A stretch of 64,000 bases of DNA from Gordonibacter sp034932485 (GCA_034932485.1 JAYFOQ010000021.1:254048-318047), one strand, 5' to 3'; positions 32,655 through 42,445 are shown, counted from the stretch's first letter. Translations and numbers: made by a program. Notes: a model not told the origin generated them from the sequence alone.

Positions 32655-34217
32655 ATGCCCGTCGACTTTATATCTCTCGCCGTCATAGCGCTTGTAGCGG
32701 CAATTTGTCCTTTAATCGCGCAATCCATCCCAGGTAAACCTATACCCGAAACGGTATTTTTATTACTTGCTGGCGCACTGTTTGGTCCCTATCTACTGGG
32801 AACCATTCACCTAACCGACTCGGTTGGACTTCTATCGGATCTTGGGCTAGCCTTTTTATTTTTGCTTGCAGGATACGAAATCAGCCCCAAAAACCTTACC
32901 AGCAACCAGGGCAAGAGAGGACTTGGTACCTGGATCGTATCACTTGCGCTAGCCTTTCTTGCCGTACGCCTGTCTCCCACGTTCTCTATTAGCCATATTG
33001 ATGGCATCGCCATAGCCATTGCGCTAACAACCACCGCCTTGGGCACACTTATGCCTATCATGAAAGAACGCCAACTTATGGGTACACGTGTGGGCAACTC
33101 CATCTTGGCATACGGCACCTGGGGTGAGCTGTGTCCCATATTAGCTATGGCGCTTTTGCTCTCAACCCGCGCTGAATGGAAGACTGTACTTATCCTACTG
33201 GTATTTGTGGCCATAGCCGTAACGGCAGCTATCGTACCCTCCAAAGCAAAGAAGGCAGGACACAAAGCGTTTTCTTTCATTACCACGAACGCAAATACCA
33301 CCTCACAAACCATGGTACGCATAACCGTACTTCTACTCGTTGGCCTCGTTGCACTATCAGCTGTATTCGACCTCGACATTGTATTGGGGGCATTTGCTGC
33401 CGGATTCGTACTACGCTACATTATCCCCGAAGGTAATGAGACACTCGAACATAAGCTGGAAGGAATGGGTTATGGATTCCTTATTCCCATCTTTTTCGTT
33501 GCCTCCGGTGCAAAAATAGATTTGACAGCTGTATTTGCACAGCCAGTACTTTTGGTGGGCTTTATCGTTATGCTGCTGCTTATTCGTGCTGTACCCGTAT
33601 TCGCAGCGCTGTCCACGGGCAAAGACACCCGCGATCTCTCGTCGCACAACCGCTTGGCGGTGGCGCTCTACTGTACCACCGCACTACCCATCATCGTAGC
33701 AGTTACCTCGGTAGCCGTGACCGCGGGAGCCATGGGGCAAGAAACAGCCAGCGTACTGGTGGCAGCTGGCGCTATCACCGTTTTTCTTATGCCGCTTTTG
33801 GGATCAATCTCTTATCACGTAGCCGACGCGCAGCCTATTGAGGCAGTTCGTGAGATACGACAGCGGCCTCGTGACATTGGCTCCATTCTTCGCGATCACG
33901 TAGCACTCGAGCGCATGCTGGCACACGAGAAGGCACGAACGGCTCGCTGGCAAGATCGCGCTGCAGCGCTACAAGAACAATCTATGCGCAGTCGCGCTCT
34001 TGAAGAAGCGCGCGATGCTGCGCAACAAAAATTAGCCGCTCATCATGAAGCGATCAGAGATGCGACACTACACCTGACCGACCAAGATCTGCTAGCGCAG
34101 CGCCGCGAAGCACGCCGCAAACGCCTCGCAGCCTTAGCTGCACGCGAACAGCAGCGCCGCTTACGAGAAACAGCTCACACCCCCGAAGAAGCGAACAGCA
34201 AGAAAAAAGATAACTAA
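32655..34217 (+). CDS. cation:proton antiporter (CPA2 type) with charged coiled-coil tail
   Basis: A 520-residue antiporter with about twelve helices (about residues 3-385): IPGKPIPETVFLLLAGALFGP, LAFLFLLAGYEI, GIAIAIALTTTALGTLMPIM and FDLDIVLGAFAAGFVLRYI. It fits the monovalent cation:H+ antiporter-2 (KefB/GerN-like) family. The last about 130 residues are an Arg/Glu/Ala/Gln-rich coiled coil ending in KKKDN, in place of the TrkA-N/RCK domain of KefC. ATG 32655 was preferred to 32613 because GAGAGGCA precedes it. Confidence 0.82.
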   Translation: MPVDFISLAVIALVAAICPLIAQSIPGKPIPETVFLLLAGALFGPYLLGTIHLTDSVGLLSDLGLAFLFLLAGYEISPKNLTSNQGKRGLGTWIVSLALAFLAVRLSPTFSISHIDGIAIAIALTTTALGTLMPIMKERQLMGTRVGNSILAYGTWGELCPILAMALLLSTRAEWKTVLILLVFVAIAVTAAIVPSKAKKAGHKAFSFITTNANTTSQTMVRITVLLLVGLVALSAVFDLDIVLGAFAAGFVLRYIIPEGNETLEHKLEGMGYGFLIPIFFVASGAKIDLTAVFAQPVLLVGFIVMLLLIRAVPVFAALSTGKDTRDLSSHNRLAVALYCTTALPIIVAVTSVAVTAGAMGQETASVLVAAGAITVFLMPLLGSISYHVADAQPIEAVREIRQRPRDIGSILRDHVALERMLAHEKARTARWQDRAAALQEQSMRSRALEEARDAAQQKLAAHHEAIRDATLHLTDQDLLAQRREARRKRLAALAAREQQRRLRETAHTPEEANSKKKDN

Positions 34218-34349
34218 TTATGGAGAACATTGTCGAGTCCAGGCAATCTGCCCGTAGACTGCTATTGGTTCTATGACTACGCCCAGCTAGACCCCTCACA
34301 ACCGCATTCTCGCTACCCCAGCTACAACCCGCTCGCAACCAACTATGAA

Positions 34350-34374
34350 GAAAGCCCTCGTAATGAGGGCTTTC
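34350..34374. terminator. terminator after thrS and the CPA2 gene
   Basis: GAAAGCCCTC and GAGGGCTTTC pair perfectly over 10 bp around GTAAT. TTCTTC follows on the minus strand, so it serves thrS and may also act on the converging antiporter transcript. Confidence 0.8.
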
Positions 34375-34401
34375 GAATGAGCGATTATAATTATTCAGCC
34401 T

Positions 34402-36315
34402 TTACAGTGCAGCATCCTTGATTGTATCAAGAAGCTTCTGCACGTCCCATGAACCCAGATCTCCTTCATGACGTTCGCGCACACTCACGGTACCATTCTC
34501 TATCTCTTTATCGCCTAGCACCACCATGTAGGGAATCTTCTGGCTTTGTGCTTTGGCAATTTTCACGCGCATGGGCTCGTTCTGATCGTACACTTCCACG
34601 CGACCACCCACAGCCTTAACCTTGGAAGCCAACTCGTGTGCTGCATCCGCATGACGATCGGCCAACGGCAGCACCGCCACCTGTACAGGAGCAAGCCATA
34701 GCGGCAGAGCACCAGCATAGTGCTCAATAAGAATACCCAAAAAACGCTCAATAGAACCGAAAATGGCACGGTGAAGCATCCAAGGACGCTCTTCAGTGTT
34801 GTCCTCGGTGCGATAAGTTAGCTCGAAGCGCTCCGGCATGTTGAAGTCCACCTGTACGGTAGAGCACTGCCAGGTGCGGCCGATAGCATCTTTCACCTTA
34901 ATGTCAATCTTCGGACCGTAGAACGCACCATCGCCCTCGTTGATCTCGTATTCCAACTCGTGGCGCGCACACGCCTCTTTGAGCGCGTTGGTAGCATGCT
35001 CCCACATGTCGTCGGTACCAATAGACTTCTCTGGACGAGTGGAAATCTCGGCAGTGTATTCAAAACCAAACGTGGACATGATGTGATCTACGAGGTCGAG
35101 GATAGCCACTACCTCATCAATCACCTGATCCTTCGTGCAAAACACATGCGCGTCGTCTTGAGTAAAACCGCGAGCGCGCAGCAAACCGTGCACCACGCCG
35201 CTCATCTCATGACGATACACCGTGCCGAACTCGAAATATCGCAGCGGCAGATCGCGGTATGAATGCAGATCACTCTTGTACAGCATCACATGACCCGGGC
35301 AATTCATAGGCTTCACAGCGTACTCAGTGAGACGCGGATCCTCGTCGGTACCTTCGTTAATGTTGAAGAAGTACATGTTCTCTTTATAGAAGCCGTAATG
35401 GCCCGAAGTCTTCCATACGTCAGCGTTGTATACGTGCGGCGTAATAACTTCCTCGTAGCCACGCTCATACAAATCGCGACGCAGCCACTCTTGCATGGTA
35501 CGGATAACGCGCGCACCCTTAGGGAGATAGAGAGGAAGTCCCACGCCAGCTAGAGGATCCATAGTGTAGATACCCAACTCGCGGCCCAACTTACGATGGT
35601 CGCGCTTCTCTGCCTCTTCTAGGTTGTGAAGGAATTCCTCGAGATCCTTTTTCTTGAAGAACGCCGTACCATAAATGCGCTGCAGCATTTCTCGATCGCT
35701 GTCGCCCTTCCAGTAAGCGCCCGCCAGCTTCATAAGCTTGAAGGCACCAATCTTGCCTGCGGCAGGCATGTGCGGGCCGCTGCATAAATCGACGAAATCG
35801 CCATGACGGCGAATGATAATCTCTTCGTCGGCTGGCAGTTCACGGATATGCTCCAGCTTGAAGCGTTGGTCGGCGAACAGTTTCTCGGCCTCATCGCGCG
35901 AAACCACTTCACGAATAAATGGCTCATCGCGCGCGATAATCTCCGCCATCTTCTCCTCGATAACGGGAAGATCCTCAGGAGAGAGCGAACGAGGCAACTC
36001 GAAGTCATAGAAGAAGCCGTCCTCAGTCTGCGGACCAAAGGCTATCTGCGCACCGGGGAATAAAAGCTGTACCGCCTCGGCCATGATGTGGGCTGTCGAG
36101 TGACGCATAATGCCAAGAGCCTCAGGACTCTTTTCTGTGATAATTTCAACGACAGCACCGTCGTGGACAGGGGTACCTAGGTCGGCAAAGGCGCCATCAA
36201 TCTTGCCGCCGAGCGCAGCCTTCGCAAGGCCAGTGCCAATAGAGGCTGCCACATCGGCAATGGTTGCGCCTTCGGCAAGTTCTTTGATGGAGCCATCGGG
36301 AAGTACAATATTCAT
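34402..36315 (-). CDS. thrS: threonine--tRNA ligase
   Basis: Charges tRNA-Thr. The 637-residue protein starts MNIVLPDGSIKELAEGATIAD, a TGS domain, then an editing/SAD domain (HSTAHIMAEAVQLLFPGA, HMPAAGKI), the class II core with NCPGHVMLYK (motif near 330), the motif-2 loop RARGFTQDDAHVFC, and the anticodon-binding domain. ATG 36315 follows GAAAGGA; the frame is open to 36375. No T-box was found in the 230 bp upstream. Confidence 0.96.
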   Translation of the reverse strand: MNIVLPDGSIKELAEGATIADVAASIGTGLAKAALGGKIDGAFADLGTPVHDGAVVEIITEKSPEALGIMRHSTAHIMAEAVQLLFPGAQIAFGPQTEDGFFYDFELPRSLSPEDLPVIEEKMAEIIARDEPFIREVVSRDEAEKLFADQRFKLEHIRELPADEEIIIRRHGDFVDLCSGPHMPAAGKIGAFKLMKLAGAYWKGDSDREMLQRIYGTAFFKKKDLEEFLHNLEEAEKRDHRKLGRELGIYTMDPLAGVGLPLYLPKGARVIRTMQEWLRRDLYERGYEEVITPHVYNADVWKTSGHYGFYKENMYFFNINEGTDEDPRLTEYAVKPMNCPGHVMLYKSDLHSYRDLPLRYFEFGTVYRHEMSGVVHGLLRARGFTQDDAHVFCTKDQVIDEVVAILDLVDHIMSTFGFEYTAEISTRPEKSIGTDDMWEHATNALKEACARHELEYEINEGDGAFYGPKIDIKVKDAIGRTWQCSTVQVDFNMPERFELTYRTEDNTEERPWMLHRAIFGSIERFLGILIEHYAGALPLWLAPVQVAVLPLADRHADAAHELASKVKAVGGRVEVYDQNEPMRVKIAKAQSQKIPYMVVLGDKEIENGTVSVRERHEGDLGSWDVQKLLDTIKDAAL

Positions 36316-36476
36316 GTCAATCCTTTCTTGTGCCGGGTGCGCACAAAGCACCTGCACGATAGGTTTCAGCTGCATCGTCTTGGGATGCTGCCTTTTTCAG
36401 TATGCCACGGACTCCTTCAAAGCCACATGAGCACACGGTTTCAACAGACCGAAACAAAGCCGCAACACACAAACAA

Positions 36477-36500
36477 AAGCCGCCCCTCTCGAGGCGGCTT
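36477..36500 (-). terminator. terminator of the zinc-ribbon membrane protein gene
   Basis: On the minus strand AAGCCGCC and GGCGGCTT pair over 8 bp and TTTGTTTG follows, 16 nt past the stop codon of the zinc-ribbon membrane protein gene. Confidence 0.75.
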
Positions 36501-36515
36501 CAACAACAAGAAAAA

Positions 36516-37055
36516 CTACGAGAGAGGACGTTCTCCCTGAGCGCTACGCGCCTGTCTTTGCTGCTGAGGTGCCGCCTGCTGCGGCTGCTGCGTTCGTGAA
36601 CGCGGGGCGCTACGACGCGCGGGGGCGCCGCCTACGGGTGTGGCACAGTAGGGGCACACCGTCCACGAAGGATCGAGGGCATGGTTGCAGGTACCACAAA
36701 GGTTCTTTAGACGCTGATGACAGTTGGGGCACAGCACAAAATCGGATTCCACGGGATAGCCGCAATTTGCACATTCCCCAAATTTCATAAGTTCGCGCTG
36801 TTTCAGCGCAATCTCAAGCTCCTGTTCATCGCGATCGATTTGCAGCAGCGGCGGACGCAGTAAACAATACGCAATAACACCCAGCAGCGGAATAAGGGCT
36901 ACGATAGCCCACACATACCAGTACGATCCACGCATGTATGCATCGCGAACCACCCAAACAATGGATAGCACGTACAAAATAACGAGCAGCACCACAACCG
37001 CGGTGAACGCAGCCTGCAACTCGGGCGTCCACAGCTGGGACAGCAGTTCAGTCAT
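36516..37055 (-). CDS. zinc-ribbon membrane protein
   Basis: A 179-residue protein with two membrane helices (about residues 14-36 and 45-66), then a cytoplasmic part with two zinc-ribbon modules: CANCGYPV..CPNC and CGTCNHAL..CPYC. A Gln/Arg/Ala-rich disordered tail ends the protein. ATG 37055 follows GAGG. Coriobacterial genomes often carry such double-zinc-ribbon phospholipase-D-nuclease-like N-terminus proteins, but the role is unknown. Confidence 0.8.
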   Translation of the reverse strand: MTELLSQLWTPELQAAFTAVVVLLVILYVLSIVWVVRDAYMRGSYWYVWAIVALIPLLGVIAYCLLRPPLLQIDRDEQELEIALKQRELMKFGECANCGYPVESDFVLCPNCHQRLKNLCGTCNHALDPSWTVCPYCATPVGGAPARRSAPRSRTQQPQQAAPQQQRQARSAQGERPLS

Positions 37056-37182
37056 GTCAACCTCGTTTTCTTCTTCTTATAGCCAGCCGCTAGGTAAGCA
37101 GCTAGCACGCCGCACCAGCCAAAAGCACTGATACGGGAAGGTATTATAACAAAGATGCTGGCCCGCGGCAGAAAAACACGCA

Positions 37183-37214
37183 AAACCGCAGGTCTTTGCA
37201 AAAGCAAGCGGTTT
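37183..37214 (-). terminator. terminator after the GGDEF gene
   Basis: On the minus strand AAACCGC and GCGGTTT pair around an 18-nt loop that itself contains GCTTTTGC, and TTGCGTGTTTTT follows, about 50 nt after the GGDEF stop codon. Confidence 0.6.
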
Positions 37215-37261
37215 AGCATTCTTCACGAACCCTCTTGAGTACACCGCAGAAGGATATTGCC

Positions 37262-38161
37262 TTAGTGCACCGCCAAACGGCGACCAAGAGATTTTGCTTG
37301 ATACATGGCATCATCCGCACGGTTGATCAGGGAATGCACCGTGTCATCAAGGCGCACGAAACATACGCCGCAGCTGGCCGCAAGCGAATATGAGCTAGTT
37401 TCAGTTTCAAATGTATGGCTTTCGATATTGTCAATCTCTTCAAAAAGACGCTCAACCTCTTTCTCGGAAAGTCCGTGCGGAGCGCATAAAACAAATTCAT
37501 CCCCACCGAAACGGCCAACCCATGCACCAAGTTCTCGCGCGAGACCACGAAGCCGATTTGCAAAATACAACAGTGCCTCATCGCCAGAAATGTGACCATA
37601 CGTGTCGTTAATATACTTAAAATCATCAAGATCGAGAAGCACTACCGCAGCGCGTTCGGCCGTAGGATCGCTTTTTGCAGTCTGTATAAGACCCTCAAGT
37701 TCATTGTTGATATAACTCTTGTTAAACAACTTCGTAAACCCATCACGCACCGCAAGCTCATTGAATCTTGTGATCATATCAGTAATCTCGATGTTGTCGC
37801 GCACCTCAACATCGGCCACATGTAAGCTTTCAGTCACATCCATGGTGAGTTCAAGGGCAAAAGCTCTACCTTCAACTTCGGTTGGCACACTACAAACAAG
37901 AAGCACGCGACCCTCAAGGTACTCAATCTTAAAGAGGGGTGCCTGCTGCGCCAGACACGAGCGCGACGTGCAGTTCAAGCATGGTTCATTACGTTTCCAC
38001 ACCTGATAGCAGGGCGCTTCCGCCTGGCGCAACTCCTCGACATCACGATCGTACGCAAACACCCGATGTTCGAGAGGATCCACCAATCGGTAGAAGTCAA
38101 ACCGCAGCAACGCAAAGGCTGCGCTCGCAATATCGGGATGAATGTTGGCGTACGGAAACAT
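37262..38161 (-). CDS. diguanylate cyclase with a Cys-rich N-terminal sensor
   Basis: A 299-residue protein. The C-terminal GGDEF domain (about 135-298) has VVLLDLDDFKYINDTYGH and RFGGDEF (219-223) and no RxxD inhibitory site, so it should make c-di-GMP. The N-terminal about 115 residues hold Cys51, Cys61, Cys64 and Cys69 in a PAS-like region (CYQVW..CLNCTSRSC), a metal-, Fe-S- or redox-sensing pattern. The start ATG is only 2 nt after the valS stop, so translation is coupled to valS. The pairing is odd because a tRNA synthetase and a signalling enzyme share the transcript. Confidence 0.9.
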   Translation of the reverse strand: MFPYANIHPDIASAAFALLRFDFYRLVDPLEHRVFAYDRDVEELRQAEAPCYQVWKRNEPCLNCTSRSCLAQQAPLFKIEYLEGRVLLVCSVPTEVEGRAFALELTMDVTESLHVADVEVRDNIEITDMITRFNELAVRDGFTKLFNKSYINNELEGLIQTAKSDPTAERAAVVLLDLDDFKYINDTYGHISGDEALLYFANRLRGLARELGAWVGRFGGDEFVLCAPHGLSEKEVERLFEEIDNIESHTFETETSSYSLAASCGVCFVRLDDTVHSLINRADDAMYQAKSLGRRLAVH

Positions 38162-38163
38162 AG

Positions 38164-40848
38164 CTACCCCAGTTCTGCTAACTGTGACTCAACACGAGCC
38201 AGCTTGTCTGCTAATTCGGCATGCTTTGCGCGATCCTTGTCAACAATGTCTTGAGCAGCCTTGGCAAGAAATCCAGGGTTCGAGAGTTTTTTGGCGAGCT
38301 TGCCTGCATCTGCAACCAACTTCTCACACTCTTTTTGCAAGCGAGTGCGCTCGGCATCGAAATCCACGAGACCCGAAAGCACAATATACACCTCGAGTCC
38401 CGGTGCCAGCGACACGCTTGATTCAGGCTGCTTCTCAGCATCCACGGCAATAACGAGGTCGGAAGTATTGCCCAACCCCTCTATAAGACCACGCTGAACT
38501 TCAAGAAGAGTTATGTCAGCCGGAGTAGCCTTCACTGCCACAGAAAGCGCAGTTTTCGGTGAGATACCGTAGCGTGCCCGCGTCGAGCGAAGAGCCGACA
38601 CGCACTCGATGACCATCTGAATACCGCGCTCAGCATGTGCATCCACATAGCATGCCAATGCTTCTGCATCGGGCCACGCGGCACCAATCAGATACGGAGC
38701 ATCGCTACGATCAATGGGAAGTTCCTGGTATATCTCCTCCGTGATGAACGGCATAATGGGATGCAGTAAGCGCAGCGCCTGATCGAGCACGAACACAAGG
38801 TTGCGCTGACAGGTTAAGCGATCAGCCGCATCGCCATTCAAACGCGCCTTCGAGAATTCGATGTACCAGTCGCAGAACTCGTTCCAGAAAAACGTATACA
38901 GTTCACGCGTAGCCTCGCCGAACTCAAAGGAATCAATGGCCGAGTCGAGGCGCGTTACCAATCCTGCCAAGCGCGAAAATATCCAGCGATCTGCAGGTGT
39001 TGCCGGCTCGGGAGCACCCGGCTCGTAGTCATCTAGGTTCATCTGAACAAAACGCGCAGCATTACGTATCTTATTGGCGAAGTTACGACTACTCTCCAGC
39101 TTTGCTTCGTTGAACTTGAGATCTTGGGCACCCGTCACCTGCATAAGTAGGCCGAAGCGCATACCATCGGCACCGTAGTCCTCCATGAGACGCAGCGGGT
39201 CAACGCCGTTGCCACGACTCTTGCTCATAGGCTTGCCGTCAGCCGCCATAACGGTGGGATGGATAATCACGTGCTCGAACGGGATGGTATCCGTGCAGTA
39301 CATGGACGCCATCACCATGCGCGCCACCCAAAGGCCCATGATGTCACGGGCGGTGGACAGCACCTGTGTAGGATACGCCGTCTTCATCTCGGGGGCTTCC
39401 ATGCCCTCCTCGGTCCAGCCCATCGTGGCAAACGGCCACAGCTGCGACGAGAACCAGGTATCCAGCACATCGTCGTCCTGACGCACAGACTTACCGCACA
39501 CCGGGCACGTCTCGATATCCTCGACGCTGGCATCTTCCCAGCCGCACTCGTCGCAGTAGAACATGGGAATGCGATGGCCCCACCACAGCTGACGCGAGAT
39601 GCACCAGTCCTTCAGGTTGCCCAGCCAATCTAGATACACCTGACGCCAGCGCTCCGGGTGGAACTGAATGGAACCATCCTCCACCACGCGCGCCGCATCC
39701 TGCTTAAGGCCGTCCACAGCCACAAACCACTGCTCGGACTCCCAGGGTTCAAGCTTCGTATGGCAACGGTAGCAGGTCATAACGGAATGGTCATGGTCTT
39801 CCACGTGGTCAAGAAGACCCAACTCTTCAAACGCAGCCACAACAGCAACGCGAGCTTCGTCGCGATCCATGCCGCTAAACTGCCCAAAACCTTCCACCAC
39901 CTGAGCTGTTTCATCAAAAATATTAATGCGCTCGAGGCCGTTACGCTCCCCCATAGCCCAATCGTTAGGATCGTGAGCTGGCGTCGTCTTCACGCAACCA
40001 GTACCAAACTCGCGATCCACATGCCAATCGGAAAAAATAGGAATCTCGCGATCAACCAGAGGTAACTTCACTTTTTTACCCACGAGGTGAGCAAAACGTT
40101 CATCCTTGGGATTTACCGCGACACCGGTGTCGCCCAACATTGTCTCGGGACGCGTTGTGGCTACCACAAGATATTCACGGTCGCCGTCAGGCTCAACCAA
40201 AGGATAACGCAGATACCACAAGTGACCCGACTCATCCACATATTCAGCTTCGTCGTCGGAAATGGAGGTCGTACAGTGCGGACACCAATTAACAATGCGC
40301 TTGCCTTTGTAAATAAGATCGTCATGGTACCAGTCTACAAAGAGCTTCCGCACTGCTTTTACATAAGCGGGCTCCAACGTGAAATGCTCATCGTCATAGT
40401 CGCAGGTACAACCCATTCCCTTGATCTGATTCACGATGGTAGTACCGTATTCCTTGTACCAATCGTAGCACGCCTCGATGAACGCTTCACGACCAATTTC
40501 AAGACGGCTTATTCCTTGTTCAGCAAGACGCTTGTCAACTTTTGTTTGTGTAGAAATACCAGCATGATCGGTTCCCAATATCCAACGCGTTGGACGACCC
40601 TGCATGCGTGCACGACGAATGCAGGTATCTTGGATGGTATCGTTTAGAGCATGGCCCATGTGTAGCACGCCAGTAATATTGGGCGGCGGAATAACAATGG
40701 TGTAAGGCTGATTCTTCTTATCGCCAAAACCTTCGCCACGCCGGAAGTACCCGGCATTTTTCCATGCATCGAAGAGCGGACGCTCATGCGCAGCGAAGTC
40801 GTAATCAATCTTCTTTCCGCCGTCTTTCTCATTCGTGTTATCGGCCAT
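38164..40848 (-). CDS. valS: valine--tRNA ligase
   Basis: Charges tRNA-Val and edits threonine. The 894-residue class I enzyme has IPPPNITGVLHMGHALN (HIGH box), CWP-type NWCPHCTTSISDDEAEY, the editing insertion with TTRPETMLGDTGVAV, DGKPMSKSRGNGVDPL (KMSKS box) and a C-terminal coiled coil. ATG 40848 follows GAGAGAG. The gene is downstream of clpX, and a hairpin with a T-run ends 26 nt before its start. The GGDEF gene follows it with 2 nt between. Confidence 0.96.
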   Translation of the reverse strand: MADNTNEKDGGKKIDYDFAAHERPLFDAWKNAGYFRRGEGFGDKKNQPYTIVIPPPNITGVLHMGHALNDTIQDTCIRRARMQGRPTRWILGTDHAGISTQTKVDKRLAEQGISRLEIGREAFIEACYDWYKEYGTTIVNQIKGMGCTCDYDDEHFTLEPAYVKAVRKLFVDWYHDDLIYKGKRIVNWCPHCTTSISDDEAEYVDESGHLWYLRYPLVEPDGDREYLVVATTRPETMLGDTGVAVNPKDERFAHLVGKKVKLPLVDREIPIFSDWHVDREFGTGCVKTTPAHDPNDWAMGERNGLERINIFDETAQVVEGFGQFSGMDRDEARVAVVAAFEELGLLDHVEDHDHSVMTCYRCHTKLEPWESEQWFVAVDGLKQDAARVVEDGSIQFHPERWRQVYLDWLGNLKDWCISRQLWWGHRIPMFYCDECGWEDASVEDIETCPVCGKSVRQDDDVLDTWFSSQLWPFATMGWTEEGMEAPEMKTAYPTQVLSTARDIMGLWVARMVMASMYCTDTIPFEHVIIHPTVMAADGKPMSKSRGNGVDPLRLMEDYGADGMRFGLLMQVTGAQDLKFNEAKLESSRNFANKIRNAARFVQMNLDDYEPGAPEPATPADRWIFSRLAGLVTRLDSAIDSFEFGEATRELYTFFWNEFCDWYIEFSKARLNGDAADRLTCQRNLVFVLDQALRLLHPIMPFITEEIYQELPIDRSDAPYLIGAAWPDAEALACYVDAHAERGIQMVIECVSALRSTRARYGISPKTALSVAVKATPADITLLEVQRGLIEGLGNTSDLVIAVDAEKQPESSVSLAPGLEVYIVLSGLVDFDAERTRLQKECEKLVADAGKLAKKLSNPGFLAKAAQDIVDKDRAKHAELADKLARVESQLAELG

Positions 40849-40873
40849 GGTCTACTCTCTCGTGTCGAAACCG

Positions 40874-40909
40874 AAAAACGGGCGCGACGCCTATACGTCG
40901 TCGCCCGCC
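40874..40909 (-). terminator. terminator-like hairpin in the valS leader
   Basis: On the minus strand a GGGC..CGACG arm pairs with CGTCG..GCCC around TATAGG and is followed by GTTTTT. It ends 26 nt before the valS start codon, leaving no room for a promoter after it, so transcription of valS must cross it. Attenuation is possible, but no T-box motif or leader peptide could be confirmed. Confidence 0.6.
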
Positions 40910-41007
40910 CCTTACTTTTTACCTTTTGCTCTCTCCAGCTACACTAGAAACAGGCAGGAAGAAACCCTCTGGGAGCTTACACCCCCAAGAACGTCTCCGC
41001 TTTCCTA

Positions 41008-41055
41008 TTTCGAGAGACTTCACTACGGCAAAAAGTCTATAGTGAAGTCTCGAAA
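41008..41055 (-). terminator. long hairpin after clpX
   Basis: TTTCGAG..CTTCACTA and its complement pair over about 16 bp with one bulge around a 14-nt loop, 4 nt after the clpX stop. No T-run follows, so it may act as a processing or mRNA-end structure. Confidence 0.6.
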
Positions 41056-41059
41056 GGCG

Positions 41060-42445
41060 CTATGCGCTCTTCTCAACGCTCTCCTCAACTACCTCAATGG
41101 CCGGCTGAGTTTCACCAGTAATATCGGCGGCGTGTACGGTAACCCAAGTCGGACCATTGTGTTCGGGCAAGTCATACATTACATCCATAAGCACTCGCTC
41201 ACAGATAGAACGCAAACCACGCGCTCCTGTACCATGCTCTACCGCCTCATGAGCGATAGCAGTAAGAGCCTCCGGATCAAAGGTGAGCACCGAGTTTTCA
41301 AAGTCGAACATCTTCGTATATTGCTTAACCAGGGCGTTCTTAGGCTCGGTAAGAATACGTACCAGATCTTCCTCCGACAACTCCTTGAGCGATGTAATCA
41401 CCGGAATGCGGCCCACGAACTCGGGAATCATGCCGTATTTATTTAGATCTTCGGGCAGTACCTGAGCAAGAAGCTCTGCCTCGGCATGCTTCCTGCTTTC
41501 TGGAAGATCCGCATTAAAGCCAAGACCCTTTTTGCCTACACGTTCAGCAATAATGTCGGCAAGTCCCACAAATGCACCACCCAAGATAAACAGAATATTC
41601 GTGGTGTCAATATGAATAAGTTCTTGTTGTGGATGCTTACGACCACCTTGGGGTGGAACGCTCGCTTCCGTACCTTCAACAATCTTCAGCAGCGCTTGCT
41701 GTACACCCTCACCCGATACATCACGTGTAATAGATAGATTCTCGGCCTTTCGAGCCACCTTATCTATTTCATCGATGTAGATGATGCCAATTTCTGCACG
41801 TGGAATATCAAAATCTGCAGCGGTCATAAGCTTTAGCAAAATATTTTCCACATCTTCGCCCACATAACCCGCCTCGGTGAGCGTTGTTGCATCAGCGATA
41901 GCAAACGGCACTTTCAACGTGCGCGCAAGCGTTTGTGCCAGCAGGGTCTTGCCGGAGCCCGTAGGACCTAACAACATGATATTGCTCTTAGCAAGCTCCA
42001 CATCGCCCTCTACGGCCTCGGTACCAAGGCTGATGCGCTTGTAGTGATTATATACCGCCACCGACAACGCTCGCTTGGCTGCCTCTTGACCTACGACATG
42101 CCCGGAAAGTTCACCATAGAGCTCGTGGGGCGTAGGCAAATCGGCCAGCACGTCTTCAGGAGAGGGCTCCCCTCCTTGATTGCCATCCATCTCGCCACCG
42201 TCTGAGTGTCGAACATGACGACCAGCTGGCTCTGCTTCTGCCCCCGTCGACAACATTGCCTCAGGCGGAACAGACAATCCCAGGTCACGCATCATGGCGT
42301 CAGCGCATACAGAAATGCACTCGTCACAAATATAAATGCCATTCGGACCCGAAATCATAGCGGTCACCTCTTGCGGATGCTTTCCGCAAAAGGCGCACTC
42401 GATATCATCCCGTCCGCCGAATTCTTCACGTCTCTCGTTCGTCAT
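41060..42445 (-). CDS. clpX: ClpXP protease ATPase subunit ClpX
   Basis: Hexameric AAA+ unfoldase that feeds ClpP. The 461-residue protein has the N-terminal zinc finger CAFC..CDEC (about residues 17-40), a 50-residue linker, Walker A GPTGSGKT, Walker B IIYIDEIDK, GYVGED pore loop and SGEGVQQALLKI. The ClpP-contact IGF loop reads LGF here. ATG 42445 follows GAAAG. clpP ends 5 nt upstream, so clpP-clpX is one unit. Confidence 0.96.
   Translation of the reverse strand: MTNERREEFGGRDDIECAFCGKHPQEVTAMISGPNGIYICDECISVCADAMMRDLGLSVPPEAMLSTGAEAEPAGRHVRHSDGGEMDGNQGGEPSPEDVLADLPTPHELYGELSGHVVGQEAAKRALSVAVYNHYKRISLGTEAVEGDVELAKSNIMLLGPTGSGKTLLAQTLARTLKVPFAIADATTLTEAGYVGEDVENILLKLMTAADFDIPRAEIGIIYIDEIDKVARKAENLSITRDVSGEGVQQALLKIVEGTEASVPPQGGRKHPQQELIHIDTTNILFILGGAFVGLADIIAERVGKKGLGFNADLPESRKHAEAELLAQVLPEDLNKYGMIPEFVGRIPVITSLKELSEEDLVRILTEPKNALVKQYTKMFDFENSVLTFDPEALTAIAHEAVEHGTGARGLRSICERVLMDVMYDLPEHNGPTWVTVHAADITGETQPAIEVVEESVEKSA

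Noticed and set aside
34230..34421. Small TTG-start frame after the CPA2 antiporter (Tyr/Pro-rich)
   Set aside because: It has GGAG upstream, but it runs through the terminator hairpin at 34350-34374 and into the thrS 3' end, and shows no recognisable pattern.
36316..36515. T-box upstream of thrS
   Set aside because: No Stem I elements or T-box core were found; the only hairpin is the terminator of the neighbouring gene.
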